Assembly: GCA_012932295.1 (NCBI GenBank)
Contig: JAAONU010000049.1
Coordinates: 1-64,000 of the forward strand
Direction of reading: 5' to 3'
Origin: Cyclina sinensis
Lineage: Eukaryota > Mollusca > Bivalvia > Venerida > Veneridae
Length of the DNA stretch: 64,000 nucleotides
Program-made: the position numbers and the translations under genes
Part shown: positions 1-9,624 of the stretch, piece by piece
How the letters are laid out: each line of letters starts with the position of its first letter
Numbering within the stretch: position 1 is the stretch's first letter
Notes under the pieces: generated by a model
Seen by the model: only the letters and a program-made list of their open reading frames with translations
Database searches by the model: none
Told to the model about the DNA's origin: nothing

Positions 1-345
1 TCTCACTGGTCCGCCGGCTATTATTCCCGTACCAGGTGACGCAGGTTTGAACAGCACTTTTGATTTCTCATATTTACCTTCTATCCAATGCGGTACCGTA
101 TTCCTGTACATCGTTACAGAAATAATTTTTTTATGTGCATTCTGCACTGCTTTGCGTATTGCATCAGACACATCACCCGCTTTTCCCAAACCATATCCTA
201 CCTTGCCTTTTCTGTTTCCTATTATAACAATAGCAGAAAAAGAAAATTTTCTCCCCCCCTTCAGTACTTTTGCAACGCGTCTTAAGTTCACCAGGTTTTC
301 TACAAATTCTGATTCTTTATTGTCTTGTGTCACGTTTTGCTGCAT
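1..345 (-). CDS. rpsE: 30S ribosomal protein S5 (partial, C-terminus off window)
   Basis: Small-subunit protein S5, involved in decoding fidelity. The reverse strand reads from an ATG at 345 with an AGGAGAGA ribosome-binding site. It contains the S5 glycine-rich segment (VLKGGRKFSF, then GNRKGKVGYGLGKA) and later KPASPGTGIIAGGPV, a hallmark of the family. The reading frame leaves the window at base 1, so the C-terminal third is missing here. It follows rplR directly in the usual spc order. Confidence 0.96.
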   Translation of the reverse strand, partial: MQQNVTQDNKESEFVENLVNLRRVAKVLKGGRKFSFSAIVIIGNRKGKVGYGLGKAGDVSDAIRKAVQNAHKKIISVTMYRNTVPHWIEGKYEKSKVLFKPASPGTGIIAGGPVR

Positions 346-357
346 AATCTTTCTCTC

Positions 358-738
358 CTATACCTTAATTTCATTTTCCCGCATACTGTCCACCAATGAT
401 TTAGCCACACCATGATACTTATAGCCATTTCTATCAAACACCACAGTATGTATATTGTGTTCTTTCAACCTTTTTGCCAGCTCTGTTCCCAGCCCTTTTG
501 CAGTTTCAATGGTGGGATGCTTCATAGCTCTGAACTGTTCTTCATACGTGGAGACAGAAAGCAACGTTTTTGAAAGCACGTCATCTATAACCTGCACGTA
601 TATATTTTTATTCGAACGAAAAAAACTGACACGCGGACATTCGGCAGTGCCGTTGATATGTTTCCGTATTCTTAACTTTCTTTTGAGTCGATTTTTTTGT
701 TTTTGACTAATGGCTCTGTTTAATAATTGTACTTTCAT
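358..738 (-). CDS. rplR: 50S ribosomal protein L18
   Basis: L18, a 5S rRNA-binding protein of the central protuberance. The 126-residue product has a basic N-terminus and then the typical TAECPRVSFFRSNKNIYVQVIDD core and a C-terminal YKYHGVAKSLVDSMRE helix. It has the usual length, lies 8 bases after rplF and 12 before rpsE, and belongs to the spc part of the operon. Confidence 0.97.
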   Translation of the reverse strand: MKVQLLNRAISQKQKNRLKRKLRIRKHINGTAECPRVSFFRSNKNIYVQVIDDVLSKTLLSVSTYEEQFRAMKHPTIETAKGLGTELAKRLKEHNIHTVVFDRNGYKYHGVAKSLVDSMRENEIKV

Positions 739-746
739 ATTGCTTG

Positions 747-1286
747 CTATTTTTTACCCGTTTTTCCTTCTTTCTGTCTTATCTTTTCATTGCTGTACTT
801 CACTCCCTTTCCCTTATACGGTTCCGGTGGTCGCAACGATCTTATTTCTGCAGCAACTTGTCCAACCCGCTGCTTGCTTATCCCTTTTACTATTATATTT
901 GTTTGCTTTTCAACGTTAATTTCAACATCATCAGGTATGACATATTCAAACTGTGAGGAATACCCCAGATTCAGTCCTATCATTCCCTGCTTTTCCTCTG
1001 CTCTATAGCCCACCCCAACCATAATAAGATGTTTGGTAAAGCCCTCAGATACCCCTACTATCATGTTATGAATCAGCTGTCTGTACAATCCATGCATCTG
1101 TTTGGCACGTTTTGTATCATCAACTCTCGTAATAGTACATAGATTATCTGTTAAGTCTATGATAACTTCATTCACTAATTTCTGCGTCAGGGTGCCTTTC
1201 GGACCTGTCACGGTAATGTTCTCTTTTGCACATTCAACCTGCACTCCCTGAGGTATCTGTACTGGTAATTTTCCTATTCTAGACAT
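747..1286 (-). CDS. rplF: 50S ribosomal protein L6
   Basis: L6, a two-domain protein near the factor-binding site of the large subunit. The 179-residue product starts MSRIGKLPVQIPQGV and contains TGPKGTL and, near the C-terminus, LRPPEPYKGKGVKY, both diagnostic of L6. Length is normal. It sits between rpsH and rplR. Confidence 0.97.
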   Translation of the reverse strand: MSRIGKLPVQIPQGVQVECAKENITVTGPKGTLTQKLVNEVIIDLTDNLCTITRVDDTKRAKQMHGLYRQLIHNMIVGVSEGFTKHLIMVGVGYRAEEKQGMIGLNLGYSSQFEYVIPDDVEINVEKQTNIIVKGISKQRVGQVAAEIRSLRPPEPYKGKGVKYSNEKIRQKEGKTGKK

Positions 1287-1295
1287 ACTATACTC

Positions 1296-1700
1296 CTACC
1301 ACACAGAACAAATAAGTTCTCCCCCCACTTTTTTTTCTCGCGCCTCTCTGTCAGTAACCATGCCTTGCGAAGTAGATATGATCAATGTGCCATATCCATT
1401 TTTCACCCTTCCAATATTCCTGTATTTGGCATATACTCTTCTACCGGGTTTAGAAATTTTCTTTATTTCATGTATTACTGGTTGTTTGCGGGTATCATAT
1501 TTCAAAGATAATTTTAATACATCATAGTGAGTCGAAGGAGATTTGGTTTTTATTACATCTGCGATATACCCTTCTTCTTTCAACACTCTGGTAATTTCTC
1601 TATTAATATTAGAATTTCTTATGTATAAATCATCATGTCCCGCCATGCATGCATTACGTATTTTTGTTAACATATCTGCAATTGGATCCGATACTGCCAT
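1296..1700 (-). CDS. rpsH: 30S ribosomal protein S8
   Basis: S8 binds 16S rRNA and in other bacteria represses spc translation. The 134-residue product begins MAVSDPIADMLTKIRNA, the conserved N-terminus, and ends with GTLIISTSQGMVTDREAREKKVGGELICSVW, where the STSxGxxxDxxA motif contacts rRNA. It lies 9 bases after rpsN. No S8-type leader was looked for by folding. Confidence 0.97.
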   Translation of the reverse strand: MAVSDPIADMLTKIRNACMAGHDDLYIRNSNINREITRVLKEEGYIADVIKTKSPSTHYDVLKLSLKYDTRKQPVIHEIKKISKPGRRVYAKYRNIGRVKNGYGTLIISTSQGMVTDREAREKKVGGELICSVW

Positions 1701-1709
1701 TTTATCCTC

Positions 1710-1895
1710 CTACCAACTTGATTTTTGCACACCAGAAATAGCTCCTTCACTTGCATATTTTCTAAAACATACCCTGCAAAGGCTAAATCTTCTCATATAT
1801 CCACGTGGTCGCCCACATATTTCACACCTATTCACTCTTCTTGTTGAATATTTTGGTGTTCGTTTTGCTTTCACTATCATTGACTTTTTAGCCAT
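1710..1895 (-). CDS. rpsN: 30S ribosomal protein S14, zinc-binding short type
   Basis: The 61-residue S14 is the short form with two CxxC pairs (CEIC near residue 24 and CRVC near residue 40) that hold a structural zinc. [10 protein letters not shown] at the start and [20 protein letters not shown] are typical. It lies between rplE and rpsH. The zinc form implies a need for zinc and that a zinc-free S14 paralogue, if any, lies elsewhere. Confidence 0.96.
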   Translation of the reverse strand: MAKKSMIVKAKRTPKYSTRRVNRCEICGRPRGYMRRFSLCRVCFRKYASEGAISGVQKSSW

Positions 1896-1920
1896 GCTTC
1901 ACCTCTGTAGTACTCATTTG

Positions 1921-2469
1921 CTAATTACCCGCAAATGGCAATAACATTTTCTCTAATAATGCGAGTGCTTCTTCATCTTTTTTTGCTGTAGTATTAATTG
2001 TTATAGCAAGTCCTATAACCTTATCAATCTTATCATAATCAATTTCAGGAAAAATAATATGTTCCTTAATTCCCAGAGAATATCCTCCATGCCCATCAAA
2101 CGCATTTCTTTTGATACCCCTGAAGTCCTTCACGCGTGGCAGGGCAATATGCACCAACCTATACAGAAAATTATACATCTGCGCATTTCTGAGCGTCACT
2201 TTTACTCCTATGGGCATGCCTTCCCGAAGTTTAAAGTTCGATATAGAAACTCTTGCTTTTGTCACCACTGCTTTCTGACCTGCTATCAGCGATACTTCTT
2301 CCAACACGCTATCCAGACGTTTTTTATTCTGAATCACGTCTCCCACCCCAGAACTTATCACAATTTTTTCTATACGAGGCACCTGCATGACAGAAGTGTA
2401 TGAAAATTGCTTTTTAAGCTCGTCTCTGACCTTGCTTTTATACAACGTATCCATGCTAAGAATTTTCAC
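1921..2469 (-). CDS. rplE: 50S ribosomal protein L5
   Basis: L5 binds 5S rRNA in the central protuberance. The product carries the conserved QVPRIEKIVISSGVGD segment, a central VTLRNAQMYNFLYRLVHIALPRVKDFRGI and the C-terminal EIDYDKIDKVIGLAITI. The start taken is the GTG at 2469, which overlaps the rplX stop as TAGTG; an internal ATG five codons later is possible. Length (182) is normal. Confidence 0.95.
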   Translation of the reverse strand: MKILSMDTLYKSKVRDELKKQFSYTSVMQVPRIEKIVISSGVGDVIQNKKRLDSVLEEVSLIAGQKAVVTKARVSISNFKLREGMPIGVKVTLRNAQMYNFLYRLVHIALPRVKDFRGIKRNAFDGHGGYSLGIKEHIIFPEIDYDKIDKVIGLAITINTTAKKDEEALALLEKMLLPFAGN

Positions 2470-2777
2470 TACAATTCTTCTCCTGTTTTCTTTGCAATGC
2501 GTTTTTTCTTTCCCGCACTATCTTTATACCCTATCCTTGACACATTTCCTTTTGATACAATCTGCACATTGGAAATATCCAGAGGAGCTTCCACATTGAC
2601 AAAACCACCTTGCTCTTGTTGGGACTTTCTTTTTACTGTTTTCACTACCATGTTCACCCCGGCAACCATCACCTTCCGCTTCGCCGCATCTACTGCTACT
2701 ATCTTGCCTGACATCCCTTTGCTTTTCCCTGTTATCACCTTTACCACATCATTTTTTTTCAGTCTTAATTTTGCCAT
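2469..2777 (-). CDS. rplX: 50S ribosomal protein L24
   Basis: L24 is an early assembly protein of the large subunit. The 102-residue product has a KOW motif near the N-terminus (KKNDVVKVITGKSKGMSGKI) followed by a short beta-rich domain. Its start overlaps the rplN stop by one base (TAATG) and its stop overlaps the rplE start, showing tight translational coupling. Confidence 0.96.
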   Translation of the reverse strand: MAKLRLKKNDVVKVITGKSKGMSGKIVAVDAAKRKVMVAGVNMVVKTVKRKSQQEQGGFVNVEAPLDISNVQIVSKGNVSRIGYKDSAGKKKRIAKKTGEEL

Positions 2778-3145
2778 TATAACACCTCCGGAGCAAGAGA
2801 CACTATTCTCATGTGTCCGCCTTCTCGCAACTCTCTCGCTACAGGTCCGAATACACGCCTTCCTTTGGGATGTCTTGTGTCATCCAGAATAACGCATGCA
2901 TTATCATCAAAACGTATATAGGTGCCATCTTTCCTTCTATATTCTTTTTTTGTGCGCACTATGACTGCCTTTTGCACAGAACCTTTTTTTACTACGGAAG
3001 TTGGAAGTGCCACTTTTACTGCCACCACTATAATATCTCCTACAGAACAATACGCCCTGTTGGTGCCTCCGAGTAATTTTATACATTCCACCCTTTTAGC
3101 GCCACTATTATCTGCTACTGTTAACGTTGTACCCACCTGTATCAT
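2777..3145 (-). CDS. rplN: 50S ribosomal protein L14
   Basis: L14 contacts 16S rRNA at the subunit interface. I use the ATG at 3145, which gives the canonical [18 protein letters not shown]-terminus and 122 residues, and overlaps the rpsQ stop as TAATG; a longer upstream frame exists but lies inside rpsQ. The family sequence [28 protein letters not shown] is present. Confidence 0.97.
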   Translation of the reverse strand: MIQVGTTLTVADNSGAKRVECIKLLGGTNRAYCSVGDIIVVAVKVALPTSVVKKGSVQKAVIVRTKKEYRRKDGTYIRFDDNACVILDDTRHPKGRRVFGPVARELREGGHMRIVSLAPEVL

Positions 3146-3399
3146 TATTGCACCTTCTTTATGACCGTTATTTTCTCCCAACGTTTATGTCTGCTCAACG
3201 GTCTTGTCTCACGAATTCCCACTACATCACCTACTTGTGCTTCATTAGTACTGTCATGCACGAGGATTTTCTTAGTAGACGCGATGAATTTTTTATAGAG
3301 AGGATGCATTTTTCTTATTTTTACCGCAACTACAATAGTTTTTTCCATCTTATTGCTGACTACTGTTCCTTGTAAATAACGACGATTTAATTTTTCCAT
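3145..3399 (-). CDS. rpsQ: 30S ribosomal protein S17
   Basis: S17 is a primary 16S rRNA-binding OB-fold protein. The 84 residues contain [18 protein letters not shown] and [18 protein letters not shown], then [19 protein letters not shown], the family signature. It lies 4 bases after rpmC and overlaps rplN by one base. Confidence 0.97.
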   Translation of the reverse strand: MEKLNRRYLQGTVVSNKMEKTIVVAVKIRKMHPLYKKFIASTKKILVHDSTNEAQVGDVVGIRETRPLSRHKRWEKITVIKKVQ

Positions 3400-3403
3400 A
3401 CTA

Positions 3404-3604
3404 TTATTCCTTATTCATATTCTCCATAACATTATGTATTCTGGTGTTTAACCTCGCTATCTGACGTCTCATAATTCTCAACTCGACAGGGTTGCTCACC
3501 TGCCCGAGCGCAATTTTCGCCCTTGTATCGAACAATCGTCTTCGCAATTCTTCACGCTTCACTATCATTTCATCCAATGTTAACTCAAGAAAACTATTCT
3601 TCAT
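3404..3604 (-). CDS. rpmC: 50S ribosomal protein L29
   Basis: Small helical protein at the peptide exit tunnel rim, the docking site for trigger factor and SRP in other bacteria. The 66-residue product has [47 protein letters not shown], the usual helix pair. It directly follows rplP. Confidence 0.95.
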   Translation of the reverse strand: MKNSFLELTLDEMIVKREELRRRLFDTRAKIALGQVSNPVELRIMRRQIARLNTRIHNVMENMNKE

Positions 3605-4024
3605 CTAATACTTCCTCTGAATAAATTTAGACTTCACAGGCAATTTACCTATTGCACGATTAATTGCCGCCTCTGCCAGTGCCGCATCCACACCTGCTAT
3701 TTCAAACAGAATTTGATCCGTTTTTACCGGCACTACCCATTTTTCCAGACTTCCTTTTCCACTTCCCATGCGAGTTTCCACTGGTTTCTTGGTATACGGC
3801 ACATCTGGAAACATGCGTATCCATACCTTGCCGCCACGTTTTATATGACGAGTCAGTGCAATACGGGCTGCCTCTATCTGGCGCGCGGTAACAAAATCAT
3901 TGCTGGTAGCTACCAACCCATAATCTCCAAACGCAAAAAAGTTATTCCTCGTTGCCTTTCCATACAACCTGCGGCGTATTCTACGTTGTTGTTTTCTATG
4001 TTTCACGCGTTTGGGGCTAAGCAT
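3605..4024 (-). CDS. rplP: 50S ribosomal protein L16
   Basis: L16 helps shape the A-site region of the large subunit. I use the ATG at 4024, giving the usual [15 protein letters not shown] start and an 8-base overlap with rpsC; an ATG 12 bases upstream is in frame but gives an atypical extension. The family core ([29 protein letters not shown], then RMGSGKG) is intact. Confidence 0.96.
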   Translation of the reverse strand: MLSPKRVKHRKQQRRIRRRLYGKATRNNFFAFGDYGLVATSNDFVTARQIEAARIALTRHIKRGGKVWIRMFPDVPYTKKPVETRMGSGKGSLEKWVVPVKTDQILFEIAGVDAALAEAAINRAIGKLPVKSKFIQRKY

Positions 4025-4733
4025 TGTCTTCTCCATCCATCATGAGCATACTGTGTCCGGAAGTCTTCAATAGTTTTCCGGCGTCCGTTCTCTCTTCCTT
4101 ACTGTGAACTTCGCCTTTGAAGATCCACACTTTGATCCCTATAACTCCATAGGTGGTCATCGCTTCAGCAAATCCATAATCTATATCTGCCCTGAAAGTA
4201 TGTAAGGGAATCCTTCCAATTTTTATCAGTTTGTTCTGAGACATTTCAGCACCACCCAGACGTCCCGCAACTTTTATTTTCACGCCTTTTACGCCCGCTT
4301 TCATTGCGTTCATCTGTGCCATTTTAAGCGTTCTTCGCCACGCAGAGCGTATTTTCAACTGTCGCGCAATATACAGCGCTATCAATTTGGCATTGGACTC
4401 TGGTCTGTTTATCATGCGTATCTTAATCAGAATTTTGCTACTTGAATGTTTAGATAAACTTGTAGTGAGTCTCTCGATATTCCCCCCCTTCACTCCTATG
4501 AGTGCCCCAGGTCTGGAGGTATAGATGACGAGCGTAACTCTTTGTGGGTATCGTATTATCTCCACATCAGATATATCTGTGTTTTTAAGTTCGGGCAATG
4601 TGCTCATCACCCCTCTGATCTTAAAATCCTCACGCAAATTCTTAATATATTCTTTGCCTGATGCATACCAACAAGAGCGCCAACTCTTATTTACACCTAT
4701 ACGCATTATATAAGGATGTACTTTCTGTCCCAC
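4017..4733 (-). CDS. rpsC: 30S ribosomal protein S3
   Basis: S3 lies at the mRNA entry site and has helicase-like activity with S4 and S5. The 238-residue product starts MGQKVHPYIMRIGV, has a KH domain (ALIGVKGGNIERLT near residue 80) and the C-terminal VKIKVAGRLGGAEMSQ segment. Normal length and order (rplV-rpsC-rplP). Confidence 0.97.
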   Translation of the reverse strand: MGQKVHPYIMRIGVNKSWRSCWYASGKEYIKNLREDFKIRGVMSTLPELKNTDISDVEIIRYPQRVTLVIYTSRPGALIGVKGGNIERLTTSLSKHSSSKILIKIRMINRPESNAKLIALYIARQLKIRSAWRRTLKMAQMNAMKAGVKGVKIKVAGRLGGAEMSQNKLIKIGRIPLHTFRADIDYGFAEAMTTYGVIGIKVWIFKGEVHSKEERTDAGKLLKTSGHSMLMMDGEDNA

Positions 4734-4736
4734 GCT

Positions 4737-5081
4737 TTACTCCTCTTTCCCATCCGAGATATGCACTGATATATGACTCATTCTCTTTAATATAACGTCC
4801 GCCCTTCCGCGTGCTCTGGGCCATATGCGTTTCATGCGCGGACCTTCATTTACAATTATAGAACTCACTTTCAGCATAGACTCATCTAATTGAGCATTCT
4901 TGCTCAGGGCATTTGCCGCTGCCGACTTCGTAACCTTCAATAACATTTTACTCGCTCTGTGCGGAAGATGTTGCAAATATGCCACTACTTCATTATACGC
5001 TCGGCCAGAAAGTGCTCTTGAGACCCTCCGCACTTTAGAGGGGGAGATAATAGCAAATCTATGTATACTCTTATACACCAT
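4737..5081 (-). CDS. rplV: 50S ribosomal protein L22
   Basis: L22 lines the peptide exit tunnel with a long beta-hairpin. I use the ATG at 5081, which overlaps the rpsS stop as TGATG and has GGAG at good spacing; the GTG one codon earlier is an alternative. IISPSKVRRVSRALSGR and the C-terminal GPRMKRIWPRARGRADVILKRMSHISV are family hallmarks. No tunnel-loop insertion of the macrolide-resistance kind is evident. Confidence 0.95.
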   Translation of the reverse strand: MVYKSIHRFAIISPSKVRRVSRALSGRAYNEVVAYLQHLPHRASKMLLKVTKSAAANALSKNAQLDESMLKVSSIIVNEGPRMKRIWPRARGRADVILKRMSHISVHISDGKEE

Positions 5082-5362
5082 CACCGTCGCTCCACTTTAT
5101 TGTCTGATCCTGCATGTCTTCGAAAAATGCGCGTAGGAGAAAACTCTCCAAGTTTGTGCCCTACATATTGTTCCGTAATGTAGACAGGTATAAATGTCTT
5201 GCCATTGTGTACAGAAAGAGTCAATCCTACCATTTCAGGTATGATAGTCGAATCACGAGAATACGTTTTAATAACTGTCTTTTTCGCTTCTTTTTGAGCC
5301 AGAAGTATCTTCTTATAAAGACTGGATTCTATAAATGGTCCTTTTTTAACTGAACGTGCCAT
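5081..5362 (-). CDS. rpsS: 30S ribosomal protein S19
   Basis: S19 sits in the head of the small subunit. The 93 residues begin [19 protein letters not shown] and contain [43 protein letters not shown], an almost textbook S19. An AAGAGGT site precedes the start. It overlaps rplV by one base. Confidence 0.97.
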   Translation of the reverse strand: MARSVKKGPFIESSLYKKILLAQKEAKKTVIKTYSRDSTIIPEMVGLTLSVHNGKTFIPVYITEQYVGHKLGEFSPTRIFRRHAGSDNKVERR

Positions 5363-5372
5363 ACTGTACCTC

Positions 5373-6203
5373 TTATTTCGACCTTCTCTTCACTATAAAT
5401 TTACTCGTCGGGTTTCTCTTGTTTCTGGTCTTATACCCTTTCGTAAACTGACCCCAGGGTGATACAGGATGTCTCCCTCCCGAGGTTTTTCCTTCGCCAC
5501 CACCATGAGGATGATCATGAGGATTCATCGCCACTCCGCGAACTTTCGGTCTCCTTCCTAACCATCGGTTTTTGCCTGCTTTGCCCAAACTGGTATTCAT
5601 ATGATCTTCACCGCTCACCGTGCCTATGGTGGCCTTACACAAGCCAAACACAGAGCGTATTTCACCAGAAGGTAATTTGATAGACACATAACTCCCTTCC
5701 TTCGCAATGAGGGTCGCATATGCGCCAGCACTTCGCACAATAGTGGCTCCTTTATTCAAGGTGAGTTCTACGTTATGAATCACAGATCCTAAAGGAATGT
5801 TTTTCAGTGGGAGACTGTTGCCTATTGCAGGAGATGCGTTCTCTCCGCTTACTACCACATCGCCCACTTTAATGCCGCGTGGCGCAACAATATAGCGTTT
5901 CTCACCATCTTTATAGTGCAATAAACATATATCTGCGGTTCTGTTAGGATCATATTCTATAGACGCTACGATGGCCTCCACGTTATACTTATTACGCTTA
6001 AAGTCTATTTCCCTGTAGAGTTTCTTGTTACCGCCTCCCTTTCTTCGTACGGTAATCCTTCCAGATGCACCACTTCTGCCGCTCACTCGTCTTTTCCCCT
6101 TGGTAAGAGACTTGCTGGGCGTCTGTGTGGTAAGGTGCGCGTAACTTCTCGTTACTAAAAATCTGAGACTCGGTGTTACTGGTTTATACGTTTTAGTCGC
6201 CAT
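5373..6203 (-). CDS. rplB: 50S ribosomal protein L2
   Basis: L2 is needed for subunit joining and peptidyl transfer. The 276-residue product has the [20 protein letters not shown] segment, [15 protein letters not shown], and the C-terminal [18 protein letters not shown] motif around the conserved His essential for activity. Normal length; lies between rplW and rpsS. Confidence 0.97.
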   Translation of the reverse strand: MATKTYKPVTPSLRFLVTRSYAHLTTQTPSKSLTKGKRRVSGRSGASGRITVRRKGGGNKKLYREIDFKRNKYNVEAIVASIEYDPNRTADICLLHYKDGEKRYIVAPRGIKVGDVVVSGENASPAIGNSLPLKNIPLGSVIHNVELTLNKGATIVRSAGAYATLIAKEGSYVSIKLPSGEIRSVFGLCKATIGTVSGEDHMNTSLGKAGKNRWLGRRPKVRGVAMNPHDHPHGGGEGKTSGGRHPVSPWGQFTKGYKTRNKRNPTSKFIVKRRSK

Positions 6204-6205
6204 GT

Positions 6206-6496
6206 CTATACACCTTCAAAAATAGAAATAGTATCGCCTTTCTTCAGCGTGAGAATTGCTTTCTTATAAGCACTGGTCTTGCCCACATACTTACCTTGCT
6301 TCTTTTTCTTGCCCTTTACTTTCACGGTATTGCAGGAAACAGGCGTGACATTGTAAAGTTTATGAATTGCCCGCATAATCTCAATTTTATTTGCACGCAC
6401 TGACACTTTGAACGTGTATTTCTGCAGCGTTCTGCCTTCATTGCTTTTCTCAGTGAGTATAGGCACTACAATGATATTTTCAGGATCTCGCCTCAT
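6206..6496 (-). CDS. rplW: 50S ribosomal protein L23
   Basis: L23 forms the trigger-factor and SRP docking site at the exit tunnel. The 96 residues contain [14 protein letters not shown] and [40 protein letters not shown], typical for the family. Its ATG overlaps the rplD stop (ATGA), so the two are coupled. Confidence 0.96.
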   Translation of the reverse strand: MRRDPENIIVVPILTEKSNEGRTLQKYTFKVSVRANKIEIMRAIHKLYNVTPVSCNTVKVKGKKKKQGKYVGKTSAYKKAILTLKKGDTISIFEGV

Positions 6497-7152
6497 GATG
6501 CCTCTCCTTCTGCATGTGTGCCTTCACTTTTGTGATAAAAAGTATTCATTTTTTGTGCAGCGGATAACAGCACGAGCACTTTGTCCGCATAGAACAAATC
6601 TTTCAATAACAGCCGATTATAACTATACACCCTCACCCAGGGTATGTTCCGGGCTGCGCGTTTAATATCTGCGTGTTCGTCTGTAACTATGAGAATTGCT
6701 TTCTTCTTTTCAGTATATAAGGAGCTGAGTATTGCATGACATTCCTTCGTCTTTAAGGATTCTACTTTGAAATCCGCAACAACCTCTAATTTCTTTTCCT
6801 GTAGTTTTGCGGTATACACCGACTTAAAAGCTAAGCGCTTTATTTTATCAGGAAGCACATAGCTATAATCACGAGGAACAGGACCAAATGTCACGCCCCC
6901 TCCCTTCCAGATAGGAGAACTTCTCGCGCCCGCTCTTGCACGTCCCGTCCCTTTTTGTCTCCAGGGTTTTTTGCCTGAATACCGCACTTCAGATCTGCCT
7001 TTTGTTTTCGCGGTGCCTTGTCTTTTATTTGCAAGTTCGTTGCGTATCTTGTGATACACAGACCCCATGCTTATATCCACGTTGAATACATCATCATTGA
7101 GGTCTACTGAACTTTCTTCCTTTCCCATAGGAGCTATCACTTTCACTGTCAT
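6493..7152 (-). CDS. rplD: 50S ribosomal protein L4
   Basis: L4 is a tunnel-wall protein; in some bacteria it also represses the S10 operon. The 219-residue product has the long loop GKKPWRQKGTGRARAGARSSPIWKGGGVTFGP and a globular domain ending near the C-terminus, with a short acidic tail. It overlaps rplC by four bases (ATGA). Confidence 0.96.
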   Translation of the reverse strand: MTVKVIAPMGKEESSVDLNDDVFNVDISMGSVYHKIRNELANKRQGTAKTKGRSEVRYSGKKPWRQKGTGRARAGARSSPIWKGGGVTFGPVPRDYSYVLPDKIKRLAFKSVYTAKLQEKKLEVVADFKVESLKTKECHAILSSLYTEKKKAILIVTDEHADIKRAARNIPWVRVYSYNRLLLKDLFYADKVLVLLSAAQKMNTFYHKSEGTHAEGEAS

Positions 7153-7778
7153 ACTAATACGCTTTTCTTCTTTGCATTCCTGACCAATACAGATGCTCCA
7201 GTGGCTCCCGGAACGGCACCGCCTACGAGCAGCAGTCCTTTTTGTGTATTCACTTGTATTATTTTAAGATTTTGCACGGTTACTCTGGCATTTCCCATGT
7301 GCCCTGCCATCTTGGATCCTTTTCTCACCCGGGATGGGGTAGCGGATTGTCCGGTAGAACCACCCGTCCTGTGAAACTTAGAACCATGCGCAGCAGGTCC
7401 ACCGCTGGCATTGTGTCGTTTCATGACTCCCTGATATCCCTTTCCCTTGCTTGTAGCCGTCACATCGACAAAAGCTATGGACTCAAACACTTCAACCCCA
7501 ATTTCATCCCCGTATTGATGATCGGCATAGCCTTTCACCTCAAACATTTTAGATCTGGGGTGTACCTTATCCTTGAAGTATCCTAACTGCGGTTTTCTGA
7601 GCCGCTGGGGTTTGGTGCGAAATGTCGCGAGAATTTTTCCTGCGTATCCATTTTTTTCTTCGCTCCTGTCCCCCACCACTACATTTGGCTCTATATGGAT
7701 CACCGTAACAGGCAAAAGAAGCCCGTCTTTATCAAACACCTGCGTCATTCCTATTTTTGTTCCATATAGTGCTATCAT
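7149..7778 (-). CDS. rplC: 50S ribosomal protein L3
   Basis: L3 reaches toward the peptidyl transferase centre. I use the ATG at 7778, which has GGAAG eight bases upstream and gives the usual MIALYGTKIGMTQVF start; a TTG four codons earlier is also in frame. FHRTGGSTGQSATPSRVRKGSKMAGHMGN marks the conserved central loop. It is the third gene of the tuf-rpsJ-rplC run. Confidence 0.96.
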   Translation of the reverse strand: MIALYGTKIGMTQVFDKDGLLLPVTVIHIEPNVVVGDRSEEKNGYAGKILATFRTKPQRLRKPQLGYFKDKVHPRSKMFEVKGYADHQYGDEIGVEVFESIAFVDVTATSKGKGYQGVMKRHNASGGPAAHGSKFHRTGGSTGQSATPSRVRKGSKMAGHMGNARVTVQNLKIIQVNTQKGLLLVGGAVPGATGASVLVRNAKKKSVLV

Positions 7779-7805
7779 ATTATCTTCCAAAATGCGTGTG
7801 GGCTT

Positions 7806-8114
7806 TTACGATTTTAACTGTACTTCCACTCCTGCTGGTAATTCTAACTTCATCAATGCCGCCATGACCTCCTGGTCAGGGTTTAAGACATCAATTAACC
7901 GTGTGTGCGTGCGCACTTCAAATTGTTCCCGCGACTTCTTGTTTACATGTGGTGAACGTAAGACCGTAAACTTCTCAATTTTAGTAGGAAGAGGAATAGG
8001 CCCCACAACAGTAGCTTGAGTTTTTTTTACAGAATCCACAATATTCGTTGCACCAGTGTCAACTAATTTAATGTCAAATCCTTTTAATTTAACTCTGAAT
8101 CGTTTTTGTGCCAT
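7806..8114 (-). CDS. rpsJ: 30S ribosomal protein S10
   Basis: S10 (NusE) works in the ribosome and in Nus antitermination complexes. The 102 residues contain [13 protein letters not shown] and the [37 protein letters not shown] segment, which is diagnostic. It follows tuf by about 23 bases, as in treponemes. Confidence 0.97.
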   Translation of the reverse strand: MAQKRFRVKLKGFDIKLVDTGATNIVDSVKKTQATVVGPIPLPTKIEKFTVLRSPHVNKKSREQFEVRTHTRLIDVLNPDQEVMAALMKLELPAGVEVQLKS

Positions 8115-8137
8115 ATGCTCTCCACAGTAGCTCCACG

Positions 8138-9331
8138 CTACTCAATAATCTCCGTCACCTGACCACTTGCAACCGTTCGTCCGCCTTCACGGATGGCAAG
8201 GCGCAATCCTTTATCCATAGCGATGGGTCTGATAAGTTCCACTTCAATCTGCGTATTATCGCCAGGAAGCACTATTTTAGCATCAGACGGTAACTTTACT
8301 TCTCCGGTAACATCAGTGGTTCTGAAATAAAATTGTGGTCTGTATCCACTGGAAAAGTTAGTGTGACGTCCGCCTTCTTCCTTTGTCAATACGTAAATCT
8401 GACCTTTGAATTTCTTATGCGGGGTAATGGTTCCGGGCTTTGCAAGCACTTGCCCTCTTTCGACATCGTTTTTATCAACACCGCGCAACAGTACTCCAAT
8501 ATTATCTCCTGCTTGTCCCTGATCCAAGAGTTTGTTAAACATCTCTACTCCGGTACATACTGCCTTTTTGGTGTCACGAATGCCAACAATTTCTATTTCT
8601 TCTCCTACTTTTACCACGCCTGATTCAACCCTGCCCGTGACCACAGTACCTCTTCCCTGAATAGAAAATATATCTTCAATAGGCATGAGGAATGGCTTGT
8701 CTATATCTCTCTCGGGAATGGGGAAATATTCATCCATCGCTTTCAGCAGTTCCGCGATACATGCAGTCTGCTTTTCGTCGTTTGGATTTTCCATGGCATT
8801 GAATGCACTACCCTGAACAATGGGTATTTCATCACCGGGAAAATCATAGGTGGTGAGGATTTCTCTTATCTCCTCTTCAACCAGTTCTATCATCTCAGGA
8901 TCATCCACCTGATCAATTTTATTCAAAAATACCACTATCTTTGGTACTCCCACCTGACGAGCTAACAGAATGTGCTCTCTCGTCTGAGACATCGCTCCAT
9001 CCGGTGCAGACACCACCAACACTGCTCCGTCCATCTGTGCGGCGCCTGTGATCATGTTCTTGATATAATCAGCATGTCCCGGGCAATCCACGTGAGCATA
9101 ATGTCGATTATCGCTTTCGTATTCGACATGACGAGTGTTGATAGTTATGCCACGCTCTCTTTCTTCCGGTGCATTATCAATATCATTATAGTTAAGCGCT
9201 GCATTTCCAGTCTTTAACGCACAAAACTGCGATATCGCAGCAGTAAGAGTGGTTTTACCGTGATCTACGTGCCCTATGGTTCCCACATTCACGTGAGGTT
9301 TTGTTCTTTCAAATTTCTTTTTTTCGGCCAT
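8138..9331 (-). CDS. tuf: Elongation factor Tu
   Basis: EF-Tu brings aminoacyl-tRNA to the ribosome with GTP. I use the ATG at 9331 after a strong AGGAGGAG site, giving 397 residues starting [28 protein letters not shown]; an upstream in-frame ATG is not likely used. G1 (GHVDHGKT), DCPGH and NKID guanine-recognition motifs are present, and all three domains are full length. A region normally read as HTPFFNGYRPQF is [12 protein letters not shown] here. Only one tuf is seen in the window, and fusA is not beside it. Confidence 0.97.
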   Translation of the reverse strand: MAEKKKFERTKPHVNVGTIGHVDHGKTTLTAAISQFCALKTGNAALNYNDIDNAPEERERGITINTRHVEYESDNRHYAHVDCPGHADYIKNMITGAAQMDGAVLVVSAPDGAMSQTREHILLARQVGVPKIVVFLNKIDQVDDPEMIELVEEEIREILTTYDFPGDEIPIVQGSAFNAMENPNDEKQTACIAELLKAMDEYFPIPERDIDKPFLMPIEDIFSIQGRGTVVTGRVESGVVKVGEEIEIVGIRDTKKAVCTGVEMFNKLLDQGQAGDNIGVLLRGVDKNDVERGQVLAKPGTITPHKKFKGQIYVLTKEEGGRHTNFSSGYRPQFYFRTTDVTGEVKLPSDAKIVLPGDNTQIEVELIRPIAMDKGLRLAIREGGRTVASGQVTEIIE

Positions 9332-9437
9332 AATGACTCCTCCTAAAAATTTTAACTTATGCAATATGTATGCATAGTTACTCGTAATTTTACTACTCTA
9401 TACATTCTAATCTGAAAATAAATTCGATTTACTTAAC

Positions 9438-9463
9438 ATGATATACAATGTGTTGTACATCAT
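9438..9463 (-). promoter_or_regulatory. Hairpin in the tuf leader
   Basis: An 11-base arm (ATGATATACAA) pairs with TTGTACATCAT across a TGTG loop, with one A-C mismatch. No T-run follows on the coding strand, so a terminator is unlikely; a leader structure is possible. Confidence 0.4.
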
Positions 9464-9545
9464 AATGAAGAAACCGTTATCCAAATTCTACAGATTTAGA
9501 ACCTGTTTCATAATCAACACAGTATGTCTATACTGATTAACTAAT

Positions 9546-9574
9546 ATTATACAAAAATACAAAAAATGTTTCAA
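9546..9574 (-). promoter_or_regulatory. Sigma70-type promoter for tuf and S10 operon
   Basis: On the reverse strand TTGAAA (9574-9569) is followed after 17 bases by TATAAT (9551-9546). Spacing and hexamers are close to the housekeeping consensus. It is the only good promoter seen before tuf. Confidence 0.7.
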
Positions 9575-9624
9575 GTGGTAACATTAATTTCAGTATTTTC
9601 ATGTGTTTTTTTCATTTTATATGT

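Larger units (their letters stand above)
9332..9624 (-). promoter_or_regulatory. Long 5' leader of the tuf-S10 operon
   Basis: This 293-base AT-rich gap between rpsG and tuf holds no gene. It contains a good promoter at 9546-9574, so the transcript would have a leader of about 210 bases before tuf. An imperfect inverted repeat lies at 9438-9463. No terminator with a clear T-run was found after rpsG. A long leader suggests post-transcriptional control, but no known riboswitch or ribosomal-protein binding site was recognised. Confidence 0.5.

Noticed and set aside
2407..2892. Open frame of 161 codons on the plus strand
   Set aside because: It lies antisense to rplX, rplE and rplN, which are certain; its product has no family features.
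9332..9624. fusA remnant or small RNA between rpsG and tuf
   Set aside because: No frame resembles EF-G, and no known RNA family is recognisable.
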